Of a DNA stretch of 64,000 nucleotides, positions 9,316 to 19,042 are shown piece by piece. The stretch comes from Flavicella sp. Lineage in GTDB: Bacteria; Bacteroidota; Bacteroidia; Flavobacteriales; Flavobacteriaceae. The DNA lies in contig NZ_JAQWGB010000017.1 of assembly GCF_029238425.1 (NCBI RefSeq), positions 1 to 64,000 of the forward strand, given 5' to 3'. Under the pieces are notes generated by a model that did not search any database, was not told where the DNA came from, and was given only the letters and a program-made list of their open reading frames with translations. Within the stretch, counting starts at the first letter, position 1. Each line of letters opens with the position of its first letter. The translations under genes were made by a program, and so were the position numbers.

Positions 9316-10518
9316 TTAATTGCTAAATTCTTTTTGGTATTTAGCTAAGGCAAGTTTTAAAATCTCTACAGATCGAACCAACTCTTTTTTATTCAAAACG
9401 TAAGCAATTCTTATTTGCGATTTTCCTAAGTTTTTGGAAGTGTAAAATCCACTTGCGGGAGCAACCATCAGAGTTTCATTTTGATCAGAAAACTTTTCCA
9501 GCATCCATTGAGCAAATACATCTGTATCTTTAACGGGTAATTGAACGATACAGTAAAATGCTCCTTGAGGAGTAAATACTTTAACTCCTTCAATTTTTTG
9601 CAATTCTTCTACCAAAATATTTCTTCTGCCAGTATATTCTTCCACCACTTCAGTAAAATAACTTTGTGGGGTTTCTAGAGCAGCTTCAGCAGCAATTTGA
9701 GCATAAGTTGGTGGACTTAATCTAGATTGTGCCATTTTCATAATGGTATCTAGGAAATCTTTGTTTTTTGAAACAATACAACCAATTCTAGCACCACACA
9801 TGCTGTATCTTTTTGAGATAGAATCAATCATAATGGCATTCTGATTCATTCCTTCTTCATTTAGAATAGAATAATGTGCTGCATCGTCATATACGAATTC
9901 TCTATACACTTCATCTGCAATAAGAAATAAATCATATTTGATGGCTAATTCCTTTAATTGATGAATTTCTTTTTTAGAATAGACAACTCCGGTTGGGTTT
10001 CCAGGATTGCAAATTAATATCGCTTTTGTATGCTTAGTGATGACTTTTTCAAAATCTGAAATTTTAGGCAAAGCAAAATTTTCATCAATCGTAGAAGTGA
10101 TAGGTACCACATTAACCCCTTCAGCAATAGCAAAACTATTATAATTAGCGTAAAAAGGCTCTGGAATGATAATTTCATCATGAGGGTCCGTGATGCAAGC
10201 GATGGTGAATAATAAAGCTTCTGAGGCACCAGTGGTCACCAAAATATTTTCTTTTTCAATCGCTATATTATGTCCACTATAGTAATTGGCAAGTTTTTCA
10301 CGGTATTGCTCAGAGCCGTTAGATGTAGTGTAACCAAGAATTTCTATGGTATTGTTTTTTACAGCATCTAAGGCAACTTTGGGAGTGTGTATGTCGGGTT
10401 GACCAATATTTAAGTGATAAATATGAATGCCCTTTTTCTCTGCTGCCTCAGCATAGGGAACCAGTTTTCGTATTGGTGATTCTGGCGTTAATATTCCCTT
10501 TTTAGATATTTGTGGCAT
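9316..10518 (-). CDS. Pyridoxal phosphate-dependent class I/II aminotransferase
   Basis: 400 aa; 'CNPGNPTGVVYS', 'IADEVYREF', 'DSISKRYSMCGARIGCIVS'. Confidence 0.93.
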   Translation of the reverse strand: MPQISKKGILTPESPIRKLVPYAEAAEKKGIHIYHLNIGQPDIHTPKVALDAVKNNTIEILGYTTSNGSEQYREKLANYYSGHNIAIEKENILVTTGASEALLFTIACITDPHDEIIIPEPFYANYNSFAIAEGVNVVPITSTIDENFALPKISDFEKVITKHTKAILICNPGNPTGVVYSKKEIHQLKELAIKYDLFLIADEVYREFVYDDAAHYSILNEEGMNQNAIMIDSISKRYSMCGARIGCIVSKNKDFLDTIMKMAQSRLSPPTYAQIAAEAALETPQSYFTEVVEEYTGRRNILVEELQKIEGVKVFTPQGAFYCIVQLPVKDTDVFAQWMLEKFSDQNETLMVAPASGFYTSKNLGKSQIRIAYVLNKKELVRSVEILKLALAKYQKEFSN

Positions 10519-10645
10519 GCTTCTGTTTTTGTGAAAATTGTAATTTTAAAATAGCATACAAATTTAATTTTTTTACCTTAAAAGCCTCAATAATAGCTCG
10601 TTTTTTTTGAGAAAAAAAAGATTTCTTTTGTAACTTAGAGAAAAA

Positions 10646-11974
10646 ATGGACCGAATGAAGAAAATTGCCTACATATTGGTTTTGTTTCTCACTTTTTCTG
10701 TGACTGCACAAAAGGTGTCTAATTTGCGTCCGGGTAAAAAGTATCAAAGTATAAAATTTAAGTTTATAAATAATTTAATCATTCTTCCCTTAGAATTAAA
10801 TGGGGTGCCCGGTGATTTTATTTTAGATACCGGTGTCAAGGGAAATATTCTTTTTTTGGGAGAAAATGGAAAGTTTTTTATTAAAGATTCTTTGCGCACC
10901 GTAAATCTTAGAGGTTTTGGTTATGGAGAACCGGTAAAGGCATATGTGTCTATGGGGAATACCGTGAGATATAAAAGCATGGTACTTCCTAACAGAGATT
11001 TTTTTTTGTTGAAAGATGAAAAATTAAATTTTTCGGCCAAAACAGGGATTGCGATTCATGGATTGATTGGAGCTGACTTTTTTCGAAATAATGTGATTAA
11101 AGTTGATTACAAGAGAAATAAAATAATCGTTTATGATAGAGAATATTTTTATGATAAAAAGCACAAAGAGGACAAAGTCAAAAAAATAGATTTGGTTTTT
11201 CATAATGACAAACCGTACATGGAAGGTCAGGTTAAAATATTTGAAAATGATACCGCTCATAAACCTGTAAAATTACTAATTGATACAGGTGGTACTGAGG
11301 CTTTATGGTTGTTCAAAGATGTAAATAAATTTGAAAAATTACCACCCAAATATTTCACAGATTTGTTAGGAGAAAGTTTGACGGGTAGTATTCATGGAGA
11401 TAAATCTAGAATAGAAACCTTTGCTTTTGGAGGATATGATTTTGGGAATCCAATAGTTTCTTTTTTGAATGAGGATGTCGCAAAAAAGGCTAAAAAAATT
11501 AAAGGAAGGAGTGGTACGTTAGGTGCGGGGATTTTAAAAAGATTTACTGTTTGGTTTGATTATAGAAGTGAAAAAATGTACTTGAAAAAAAACTCAAGAT
11601 ATAAGGAGGAGTTTTATTACAATATGAGCGGATTGGAAATCAATTATAACGGAAGTGTTATGGTTTTAGAATTTCGCCAAACCGGGGTTAATTTAGTTGA
11701 AAGTGATAATAATTTAGTTTCTCTAGACTATCATTTTGCTTTAAAACCATCTTATATCATTGCCAATGTTAGAAAAGGTTCTCCAGGGGATTTAGGGGGA
11801 TTAAAAAAAGGAGATGTATTGTTAGAGATTGATGATATAGCAGTTCATCATAAATCTTATGGTGACATAATTGAACATTTTTATAAAAAGAAAAATAGAC
11901 GAGTGGATCTGTTGGTAGAAAGAGATGGAGAAGAAATGTATTTTAAATTTCATTTGATAGATGAGTTGGATTAA
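10646..11974 (+). CDS. Secreted retropepsin-like aspartyl protease with C-terminal PDZ domain
   Basis: Signal peptide (MKKIAYILVLFLTFSVTAQ, likely start 10655), two DTG motifs (FILDTGVKGN; LLIDTGGTEALWL), PDZ-like 'IIANVRKGSPGDLGGLKKGDVLLEID'. Confidence 0.85.
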   Translation: MDRMKKIAYILVLFLTFSVTAQKVSNLRPGKKYQSIKFKFINNLIILPLELNGVPGDFILDTGVKGNILFLGENGKFFIKDSLRTVNLRGFGYGEPVKAYVSMGNTVRYKSMVLPNRDFFLLKDEKLNFSAKTGIAIHGLIGADFFRNNVIKVDYKRNKIIVYDREYFYDKKHKEDKVKKIDLVFHNDKPYMEGQVKIFENDTAHKPVKLLIDTGGTEALWLFKDVNKFEKLPPKYFTDLLGESLTGSIHGDKSRIETFAFGGYDFGNPIVSFLNEDVAKKAKKIKGRSGTLGAGILKRFTVWFDYRSEKMYLKKNSRYKEEFYYNMSGLEINYNGSVMVLEFRQTGVNLVESDNNLVSLDYHFALKPSYIIANVRKGSPGDLGGLKKGDVLLEIDDIAVHHKSYGDIIEHFYKKKNRRVDLLVERDGEEMYFKFHLIDELD

Positions 11975-12014
11975 AAAATATAATCGACAGTATAGTTTGT
12001 CTGATTAAGCGTCT

Positions 12015-12030
12015 TGGCACGAGAATTGAA
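12015..12030 (+). promoter_or_regulatory. Sigma-54-type (-24/-12) promoter candidate upstream of lon
   Basis: TGGCAC-gagaa-TTGAA versus consensus TGGCAC-N5-TTGCW (one mismatch at the C). Confidence 0.5.
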
Positions 12031-12053
12031 ATATTTACTGTAATAGAGCGTTA

Positions 12054-12118
12054 AAACTTCAATGAAACCTTGTTTTAAAAGGGTTTTTGGAAATAGGTAG
12101 ATTTCCGAATTGAAGTTT
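12054..12118 (+). ncRNA. Candidate structured 5' leader of lon (three-way-junction-like)
   Basis: P1 AAACTTCAAT/ATTGAAGTTT (12054-12063/12109-12118), P2 12065-12071/12080-12086, P3 GGAAAT/ATTTCC (12089-12094/12101-12106). Confidence 0.4.
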
Positions 12119-12157
12119 GGTTTAGAATTAATGTCAGTTTGACAGTAAAATATATAT

Positions 12158-14614
12158 ATGAGCAATTCAAAAGTGATAAAAATAGACAGTTTGTCTTTGC
12201 AAAATATGCTTGATGAGGATTCAGAGTTGATTCCATTGATGACAGCAGAAGATGAAGAGGAGATAAATAAAGAGGAAATTCCTGAAACTTTAGCCATTTT
12301 ACCTTTAAGAAATACAGTGTTGTTTCCAGGGGTTGTGATTCCTATCACGGCGGGTAGAGATCAATCTATACAGTTGATTAAAGACGTAAATAGTGGAGAT
12401 AAAATTTTAGGGGTTGTTTCTCAAATTGATTCATCGGTAGAAAAGCCAACAGAAAAAGATATTCATAAAGTAGGAGTAGTCGCTCAGATTTTACGAGTGT
12501 TGAAAATGCCTGATGGAAATACAACCGTAATTATTCAAGGGAAAAAACGTTTTCAAGTAAATGAAGTTATTCAGGAAGAACCTTATTTAAAGGCAACGAC
12601 ACAAGATTTCTTGGAAGATAGTTTTATTGAAGATACTGATGAGTTTAAAGAAATTATGTCATCAGTAACTGAATCTGCTTTGGAGGTAATTAAAGAAAAT
12701 CCAAACTTGCCTTCAGAGGCTGCTTTTGCTATTAAAAATATTCAAAGTCAATCTTTTCTAGTAAATTTTATTTCTTCTAACATGAATTTAAGTGTGAAGA
12801 AAAAGCAGAGCCTATTAGAAAAAAGTTCTTTGAAAGAGCGTGCAATTACCACTTTAAAAGAGTTGAATAAAGAATTGCAACGTTTGGAGTTACGTAATGA
12901 TATTCAATCTAAAACACGTGTTGATATGGATCAACAGCAGAAAGAATATTACTTGCAACAACAATTGAAAACAATTCAAGAGGAGTTAGGAGGAGTTTCC
13001 CATGACGAGGAATTGGTTGAGTTGAAGGAAAAAGCAAATGATAAAAAATGGGGTAAGGAAGTGCAAACACGTTTCGATAAAGAAATTAGTAGGTTGCAAA
13101 GGATGAACCCTCAAATGCCCGACTATTCAATTCAAAGAAACTATTTAGAATTGTTGTTGGATTTGCCATGGAATGAATATTCAAAAGATAATTTTGATTT
13201 AAAACGTGCAGATAAAATTTTGAATAGAGATCACTTTGGCCTTGAAAAAGTGAAGGAAAGAATCATTGAACATTTGGCTGTTTTAAAGCTAAAAGGGGAT
13301 ATGAAATCTCCAATTATCTGTTTGTATGGACCTCCAGGAGTTGGTAAAACATCCCTTGGTAAATCTGTGGCAGAGGCTTTAGGAAGAAAATACATTCGTA
13401 TGTCTTTAGGAGGATTAAGAGATGAATCTGAAATCAGAGGACATAGAAAAACATATATTGGTGCTATGCCTGGACGATTGATTCAGAATATGAAAAAGGC
13501 CAATACGTCAAATCCTGTTTTTGTTTTAGATGAGATTGATAAATTAGCCTCGAGTCATGGTGGAGACCCATCTGCCGCAATGTTAGAGGTATTGGATCCA
13601 GAGCAAAACACAGAGTTTTACGACAATTATTTAGAGGTTGGTTATGACCTTTCTAAGGTGTTGTTTATTGCGACAGCGAATAATATAGGAGAGGTGCCAT
13701 GGGCATTGAGAGACCGTATGGAATTGATCAATGTTTCGGGGTATACCATTGAGGAGAAAACTGAAATAGCTAAAAAATTCTTGTTACCAAAACAATTAAA
13801 AGAGCACGGTTTGACAACTGAGCATTTGAAAGTTGGGAAAGCGCAATTGGAAAAAATTGTAACAGGTTATACAAGAGAATCTGGTGTGAGAAGTTTAGAA
13901 AAGCAGGTTGCAAAAGTAGTGCGTTATGCTGCGAAGTCTATTGCCATGGAAGATGACTATAATGTAAAATTATCTGATGAGGATATTGTTACCATTTTAG
14001 GAGCTTCAAAAATGGAAAGAGATAAGTATGAGAATAACAGCGTTGCTGGTGTAGTAACAGGCTTGGCTTGGACAAGTGTTGGTGGAGATATTTTATTTAT
14101 TGAATCTATTTTGTCTAAAGGAAAAGGAGAACTTTCTATCACGGGTAATTTAGGAAAAGTAATGAAGGAGTCTTCAACGATTGCTTTGGAATATATAAAA
14201 GCAAATATTGAGGAGTTTGGAATCGATCAAAAGGTGTTGGACGATTATAAAATTCATATTCATGTTCCTGAAGGAGCAACTCCAAAAGATGGACCAAGTG
14301 CAGGAATCACGATGCTGACTTCATTAGTCTCAGTATTGACTCAGAAAAAAGTAAAATCAAACTTGGCTATGACTGGTGAGATTACTTTAAGAGGAAAAGT
14401 ATTGCCTGTAGGTGGTATCAAGGAAAAAATATTAGCTGCAAAACGAGCGAATATAAAAGAGATTATCCTTTGTGCAGAAAACAAACGTGATATAGATGAA
14501 ATAAAAGAATCATATTTAAAAGGTCTTAAATTTCATTATGTTACTGAAATGAGTGATGTGATCAAAATAGCATTGACAAAGCAAAAAGTTAAAAACGCAA
14601 AGAAATTAGTTTAA
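12158..14614 (+). CDS. lon: Endopeptidase La (Lon protease)
   Basis: 818 aa; '[53 protein letters not shown]', proteolytic 'GPSAGITM'. Confidence 0.99.
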   Translation: MSNSKVIKIDSLSLQNMLDEDSELIPLMTAEDEEEINKEEIPETLAILPLRNTVLFPGVVIPITAGRDQSIQLIKDVNSGDKILGVVSQIDSSVEKPTEKDIHKVGVVAQILRVLKMPDGNTTVIIQGKKRFQVNEVIQEEPYLKATTQDFLEDSFIEDTDEFKEIMSSVTESALEVIKENPNLPSEAAFAIKNIQSQSFLVNFISSNMNLSVKKKQSLLEKSSLKERAITTLKELNKELQRLELRNDIQSKTRVDMDQQQKEYYLQQQLKTIQEELGGVSHDEELVELKEKANDKKWGKEVQTRFDKEISRLQRMNPQMPDYSIQRNYLELLLDLPWNEYSKDNFDLKRADKILNRDHFGLEKVKERIIEHLAVLKLKGDMKSPIICLYGPPGVGKTSLGKSVAEALGRKYIRMSLGGLRDESEIRGHRKTYIGAMPGRLIQNMKKANTSNPVFVLDEIDKLASSHGGDPSAAMLEVLDPEQNTEFYDNYLEVGYDLSKVLFIATANNIGEVPWALRDRMELINVSGYTIEEKTEIAKKFLLPKQLKEHGLTTEHLKVGKAQLEKIVTGYTRESGVRSLEKQVAKVVRYAAKSIAMEDDYNVKLSDEDIVTILGASKMERDKYENNSVAGVVTGLAWTSVGGDILFIESILSKGKGELSITGNLGKVMKESSTIALEYIKANIEEFGIDQKVLDDYKIHIHVPEGATPKDGPSAGITMLTSLVSVLTQKKVKSNLAMTGEITLRGKVLPVGGIKEKILAAKRANIKEIILCAENKRDIDEIKESYLKGLKFHYVTEMSDVIKIALTKQKVKNAKKLV

Positions 14615-14634
14615 GGCTAAGTATTTAAAAAAAT

Positions 14635-14666
14635 AAGCGAATGGTTGATTCATTCGCTTTTTTTGT
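14635..14666 (+). terminator. Terminator after lon
   Basis: AAGCGAATG / CATTCGCTT stem followed by TTTTTT. Confidence 0.85.
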
Positions 14667-14689
14667 TTCTAAAATTGTAAATTGTTGAG

Positions 14690-16309
14690 ATGAAATTTTT
14701 GGTTCTTACTTTTTGTTTGTTCAGCAGTCTGTGTTTTTCTCAGGAAGAAGATGCATGGGTTTATTTGAAAGATAAACCTACATCTAATACTTACTTGAAT
14801 AGTCCACTTTTGATGCTCAGTCAGCACTCTTTGGACAGAAGAACTGCTCAAGGAATTAGTTTAGACCTTAAGGATGTTCCTGTGGAGAGTAGTTATGTGA
14901 ATACAATTTCGCAAAGTAACGGTATTACAGTATTGGCAAAATCTAAATGGTTGAATGCGCTGCATGTTAGAGGTACTATAACGGACATAAATTTGGTTGC
15001 GTCTTTGAGTATCGTAGATTCTGTTCAGTTTAAAGATAATAGCTTGAACAAAGGAATAGGAAAAAAAGCATCAGATAAATTTAGCATAGAAAAAACTTTG
15101 GAAGCTCAATTGAATTATGGACAGACAGAAAATCAAACCACGATGCTTTCTGGAGATTTTCTTCATGATTTGGGCTACTTAGGGACTGGATATAAAATTG
15201 CAATTCTTGATGCAGGCTTTAAAGGAGTAGAAACTTTTACATCTTTTGGTAGATTGCATGATGCTAACTTGAGTAATGGAGAGATTTTAGGAGGGTATGA
15301 TTATGTCAATAGGAATTCGGATTATTATGGAGATACAGGTAATACGCATGGACTTTCTGTTTTATCAACCATTGGGGCTTTTATAGATCACCAATTTATT
15401 GGAACGGCTCCTAATGCGGAATTTTACTTATATGTGACGGAAGATGTTGGCTCAGAAACACCACTTGAAGAAAGTTTATGGGTGGAAGCCGCGGAAGCGG
15501 CAGACAGTATTGGTGTAGATATTATAAATACTTCTTTGGGCTATACAACTTATGATGATTCCAGCTATAGTTATTCTTATTCAGATATGGATGGTGCTAC
15601 AACTTTTATTTCAAGAGGAGCAGAGATCGCATCCTCAAGAGGGATGTTGTTGGTTACTTCAGCGGGAAATGAAGGAAGTAGTTCATGGAAATATATAAGC
15701 GCTCCGGCGGATGCCCCATCTGTTTTATCAGTGGGAGCTGTAGATGCGAATGAGATTATAGCTAGTTTTAGTTCTTTCGGACCAACAGCAGATAATAGAG
15801 TCAAACCAGAAGTTTTGGCACAGGGTAGAAATGTATATGTTATCAATAGCGCAGGGAATGTAAGTTTGTCTAATGGAACTTCTTTTTCTGGACCTATTAT
15901 GGCAGGGATGAGTGCTTGTTTGTGGCAAGCTTTCCCGAATAAAACAGCAAGTGAGATTAAAGATCTTATTGTGCAATCTTCAGATAGATTTCAAAACCCC
16001 TCTGATCAATACGGTTATGGAATTCCGGATTTCCAATCTATTTATGAGTCGTTAGATGTTGAACATCAGAAAAAACAAATAATAAAGATTTATCCAAATC
16101 CCGTAACAGATAAGTTGCATATTACCCTAGCAAAGAATCATGATTACAAGGAGGTACATATATTCAATGTTTTAGGGCAATTAATAGCTGTTAAAAATAT
16201 TTCAAGTAGCGATAATATTATTGATATGGAGGGAATGGATAACGGTGTGTATGTTCTAGAATTAGTATCAGGAACCAACAGTCATTCTGTGAAAATATTA
16301 AAAAGATAG
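14690..16309 (+). CDS. S8 family serine peptidase (subtilase) with T9SS C-terminal sorting domain
   Basis: 'KIAILDAGFKG', 'THGLSVLSTIG', 'VTSAGNEGSS', 'NGTSFSGPIMAG'; C-terminal 'IKIYPNPVTDKLHI...GVYVLELVSG'. Confidence 0.93.
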   Translation: MKFLVLTFCLFSSLCFSQEEDAWVYLKDKPTSNTYLNSPLLMLSQHSLDRRTAQGISLDLKDVPVESSYVNTISQSNGITVLAKSKWLNALHVRGTITDINLVASLSIVDSVQFKDNSLNKGIGKKASDKFSIEKTLEAQLNYGQTENQTTMLSGDFLHDLGYLGTGYKIAILDAGFKGVETFTSFGRLHDANLSNGEILGGYDYVNRNSDYYGDTGNTHGLSVLSTIGAFIDHQFIGTAPNAEFYLYVTEDVGSETPLEESLWVEAAEAADSIGVDIINTSLGYTTYDDSSYSYSYSDMDGATTFISRGAEIASSRGMLLVTSAGNEGSSSWKYISAPADAPSVLSVGAVDANEIIASFSSFGPTADNRVKPEVLAQGRNVYVINSAGNVSLSNGTSFSGPIMAGMSACLWQAFPNKTASEIKDLIVQSSDRFQNPSDQYGYGIPDFQSIYESLDVEHQKKQIIKIYPNPVTDKLHITLAKNHDYKEVHIFNVLGQLIAVKNISSSDNIIDMEGMDNGVYVLELVSGTNSHSVKILKR

Positions 16310-16345
16310 ACAAAATAGAGTTAGGGCTTAAGTTAAGCAAAGAGT

Positions 16346-17287
16346 ATGAAGTCAAATAGAATTACAAAATTATTTAATATAAAATATCCAATTATTCAAG
16401 GAGGTATGGTTTGGGTAAGTGGATATAAATTAGCATCAGCAGTTAGTAATGCGGGCGGGCTTGGGTTGATTGGTTCTGGTTCTATGTATCCTGAAATGTT
16501 TAGAGAACATGTTCAAAAATGTAAAAAAGCTACCGACAAACCTTTTGGAGTGAATATTCCAATGATCTATCCGAATATTGAAGAATTGATTTCGATTGTT
16601 ATAGAGGAAAAAGTGAAGATTGTTTTTACCTCGGCAGGGAATCCTAAATTATATACTGCTAAACTAAAGGAACATGGCATCACAGTGGTTCATGTGGTAA
16701 GTAGTTTGAAGTTTGCACTAAAAGCTCAAGAGGCGGGTGTTGACGCTGTGGTGGCCGAAGGTTTTGAAGCAGGTGGACATAATGGAAGAGAGGAGAGTAC
16801 TACGTTTACATTAATTCCAACAGTCAAACAGAAAATTACGATCCCCTTGATAGCAGCTGGTGGAATTGCAACTGGAAGAGGTATGTTGGCGGTTATGGTT
16901 TTAGGAGCTGATGGTGTGCAGGTGGGAAGTAGGTTTGCAGCAAGTATAGAATCTTCTGCACATCAAAATTTTAAGGAGCGCGTATTGGAGACAAAAGAAG
17001 GAGATACTATGTTGACTTTAAAAGAAATTGCCCCTGTTAGAATGATTAAAAATGAATTTTTTGAAGAACTGGTACGTTTTTCAAAAGATCATACTGTTTC
17101 AGAGTTAAAGGAGTTTCTTGGGAAGCGTAGATTGAAAAAGGGAATTTTTGAAGGTGAAACACTTGAAGGAATGATGGAAATTGGACAAATAGCAAGTGTC
17201 ATTGATCAAATTGAATCTTCTCAAGAAATAATTGAAGATATGATACAAGAGTATCAGGAGGCTGTGAAAAGTACGCTGTTTGAATAA
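16346..17287 (+). CDS. Nitronate monooxygenase family protein
   Basis: 'YPIIQGGMVWVSGYKLASAVSNAGGLGLIGSGSM', 'EGFEAGGHNGREE', 'PLIAAGGIATGRGMLA'. Confidence 0.92.
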   Translation: MKSNRITKLFNIKYPIIQGGMVWVSGYKLASAVSNAGGLGLIGSGSMYPEMFREHVQKCKKATDKPFGVNIPMIYPNIEELISIVIEEKVKIVFTSAGNPKLYTAKLKEHGITVVHVVSSLKFALKAQEAGVDAVVAEGFEAGGHNGREESTTFTLIPTVKQKITIPLIAAGGIATGRGMLAVMVLGADGVQVGSRFAASIESSAHQNFKERVLETKEGDTMLTLKEIAPVRMIKNEFFEELVRFSKDHTVSELKEFLGKRRLKKGIFEGETLEGMMEIGQIASVIDQIESSQEIIEDMIQEYQEAVKSTLFE

Positions 17288-17295
17288 ACGAGTTA

Positions 17296-17691
17296 TTAAA
17301 AATCAAAAATCATTTTAATGGCAACTATAAGCTGTAAAACAGCGAATATTTTCTTGAGTGATTTCTGATTTATTTTAAGTGCTATTTTTGACCCAATAAA
17401 TCCGCCAATTGCAAATAATACTGCTATGGTAACCATGTAATACCAATTGATGGGTTCCGTGTCGTTATAATTGTTTACTGCAAAATAAGTTACAGGGGGT
17501 AACATTACTGCCAAACTAAGACCTTGTGCATTATGCTGTGTAAAACCAAGTAAGTACACAAAAAGAGGTACCATGACAATGCCTCCTCCAACACCAACGA
17601 GTCCACTTAAAACCCCCGCCAATAATCCAACACCTATTAGCGTCAGGGTTGTTTTGTTTTTTGGTAGTGATGTAGATTTTGATTCTTTCAT
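17296..17691 (-). CDS. Half-size sulfite exporter TauE/SafE family protein
   Basis: 131 aa; 'GLLAGVLSGLVGVGGGIVMVPLFVYLLGFTQHNAQGLSLAVMLPPV'. Confidence 0.88.
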   Translation of the reverse strand: MKESKSTSLPKNKTTLTLIGVGLLAGVLSGLVGVGGGIVMVPLFVYLLGFTQHNAQGLSLAVMLPPVTYFAVNNYNDTEPINWYYMVTIAVLFAIGGFIGSKIALKINQKSLKKIFAVLQLIVAIKMIFDF

Positions 17692-17697
17692 AACAGA

Positions 17698-18069
17698 TTA
17701 TTTACCAAAAAACATTTTTATTCCAGCCAAAAACATCACAACACCAAAAACTTTTTTCAAAGAAACCTGATCGATACTTAAGGCTATTTCAGATCCTAAG
17801 AATCCTCCAACTGTAAAAAATAGAGCAACAATAACGGTATACTTCCAGTTTACTTCACCCGCTTTGTGGTAATTTGCAACAGCAAAATAAGTAACAGGTG
17901 GTAGCATAATAGCCAAACTTAATCCTTGAGCCCCATGTTGTGTATATCCCAAAAGAAAGACAAACAAAGGGACCATAATAATTCCTCCACCAATTCCAAC
18001 AAGACCACTTACAATACCTGCTGTAAGTCCGATGATCAAGAGTATTAAAATTGTTGTTGTTAAAGTCAT
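17698..18069 (-). CDS. Half-size sulfite exporter TauE/SafE family protein (tandem paralogue)
   Basis: 123 aa; 'GLTAGIVSGLVGIGGGIIMVPLFVFLLGYTQHGAQGLSLAIMLPPVTYFAV'. Confidence 0.88.
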   Translation of the reverse strand: MTLTTTILILLIIGLTAGIVSGLVGIGGGIIMVPLFVFLLGYTQHGAQGLSLAIMLPPVTYFAVANYHKAGEVNWKYTVIVALFFTVGGFLGSEIALSIDQVSLKKVFGVVMFLAGIKMFFGK

Positions 18070-18085
18070 TTAAAAAGTAAGAGTT

Positions 18086-18973
18086 TTAAGGAATCTTAAT
18101 TTCGTATTTTTTTCTAGATTTATTATTTAGATGGTTTTCTCTCAACCAAGGGTTGTGCAATTTTAACTCTTTATAGTTGCATTCCATTTGCTGCGCAAAG
18201 GAGGCAATATTATGGATGGCAGTATCTACAGTAACTAATTTAGTCTGTTCCAATTTGTATAAATCTTCATTGTCGAAGATAAATCCATAATGATTTGGGT
18301 GTGAAAGAATTTCTTTAATGGCGATAATTCTTGGAACATAGCGTTGCGTTTCACTACTTAATAACAAATCATAATAATCCGTTACTTTTTGTTTTTCCTG
18401 ATTTCTTGAGATCCCTCTGTTACCGGCATTGTAGGCCGCAGCAGCTAAAGTCCAAGTACCAAATTTTTCTTTTGATTGTAAAAGATAATCGCAAGCGGCT
18501 TCAGTTGCTTTTTCAATATTATAACGTTCATCTACATTATTATTGACTTCCAATCCTCTTTCTTTAGCGGTATGTGGCATCAATTGCCAGAATCCTTTTG
18601 CTCCTGCAGATGAAGTAACATTTTCAAGTCCACTTTCAATGACAGCTAAATATTTAAAGTCGTCCGGAATTCCATTTTTTGTAAGTATTGGCTCTATCAC
18701 AGGAAAGAATTTGTGTGAACGTTTTATCAATAATAAAGCATTGGATTGCCAATACGTATTTACAAGTAGTTCCTTGTCGATTCGTTCTCTTACATCAGGT
18801 TTATTTAATGGGATAGCTTCTCCAGCAAAAGTTAAGTTGTTTGGGATTTTTAAAGCTTTTATCTGGTAGGTGTCACTCGTGTTTTTAATAGGTTCTTCTG
18901 TACTGTAGATAAACAATGCAAAAGAAATACAAACGAGAGTTATGGGGATAATATATTTATTAAAGTTACGCAT
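18086..18973 (-). CDS. Lytic transglycosylase domain-containing protein
   Basis: 'GIPDDFKYLAVIESGLENVTSSAGAKGFWQLMPHTAKERGLEVNNNVDERYNIEKAT...AAAYNAGNRGI'. Confidence 0.93.
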   Translation of the reverse strand: MRNFNKYIIPITLVCISFALFIYSTEEPIKNTSDTYQIKALKIPNNLTFAGEAIPLNKPDVRERIDKELLVNTYWQSNALLLIKRSHKFFPVIEPILTKNGIPDDFKYLAVIESGLENVTSSAGAKGFWQLMPHTAKERGLEVNNNVDERYNIEKATEAACDYLLQSKEKFGTWTLAAAAYNAGNRGISRNQEKQKVTDYYDLLLSSETQRYVPRIIAIKEILSHPNHYGFIFDNEDLYKLEQTKLVTVDTAIHNIASFAQQMECNYKELKLHNPWLRENHLNNKSRKKYEIKIP

Positions 18974-19042
18974 GGTGAATAAAATTTAGTAAGACTCAAA
19001 ACGGTTATTTGGAGTATATCTAAAGTTACAAATTTCGCGCCA

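Noticed and set aside
11971-12348. 125-aa minus-strand ORF across the lon leader and lon 5' end
   Set aside because: Antisense to lon; no recognisable domain; the leader is better explained by stems and a promoter.
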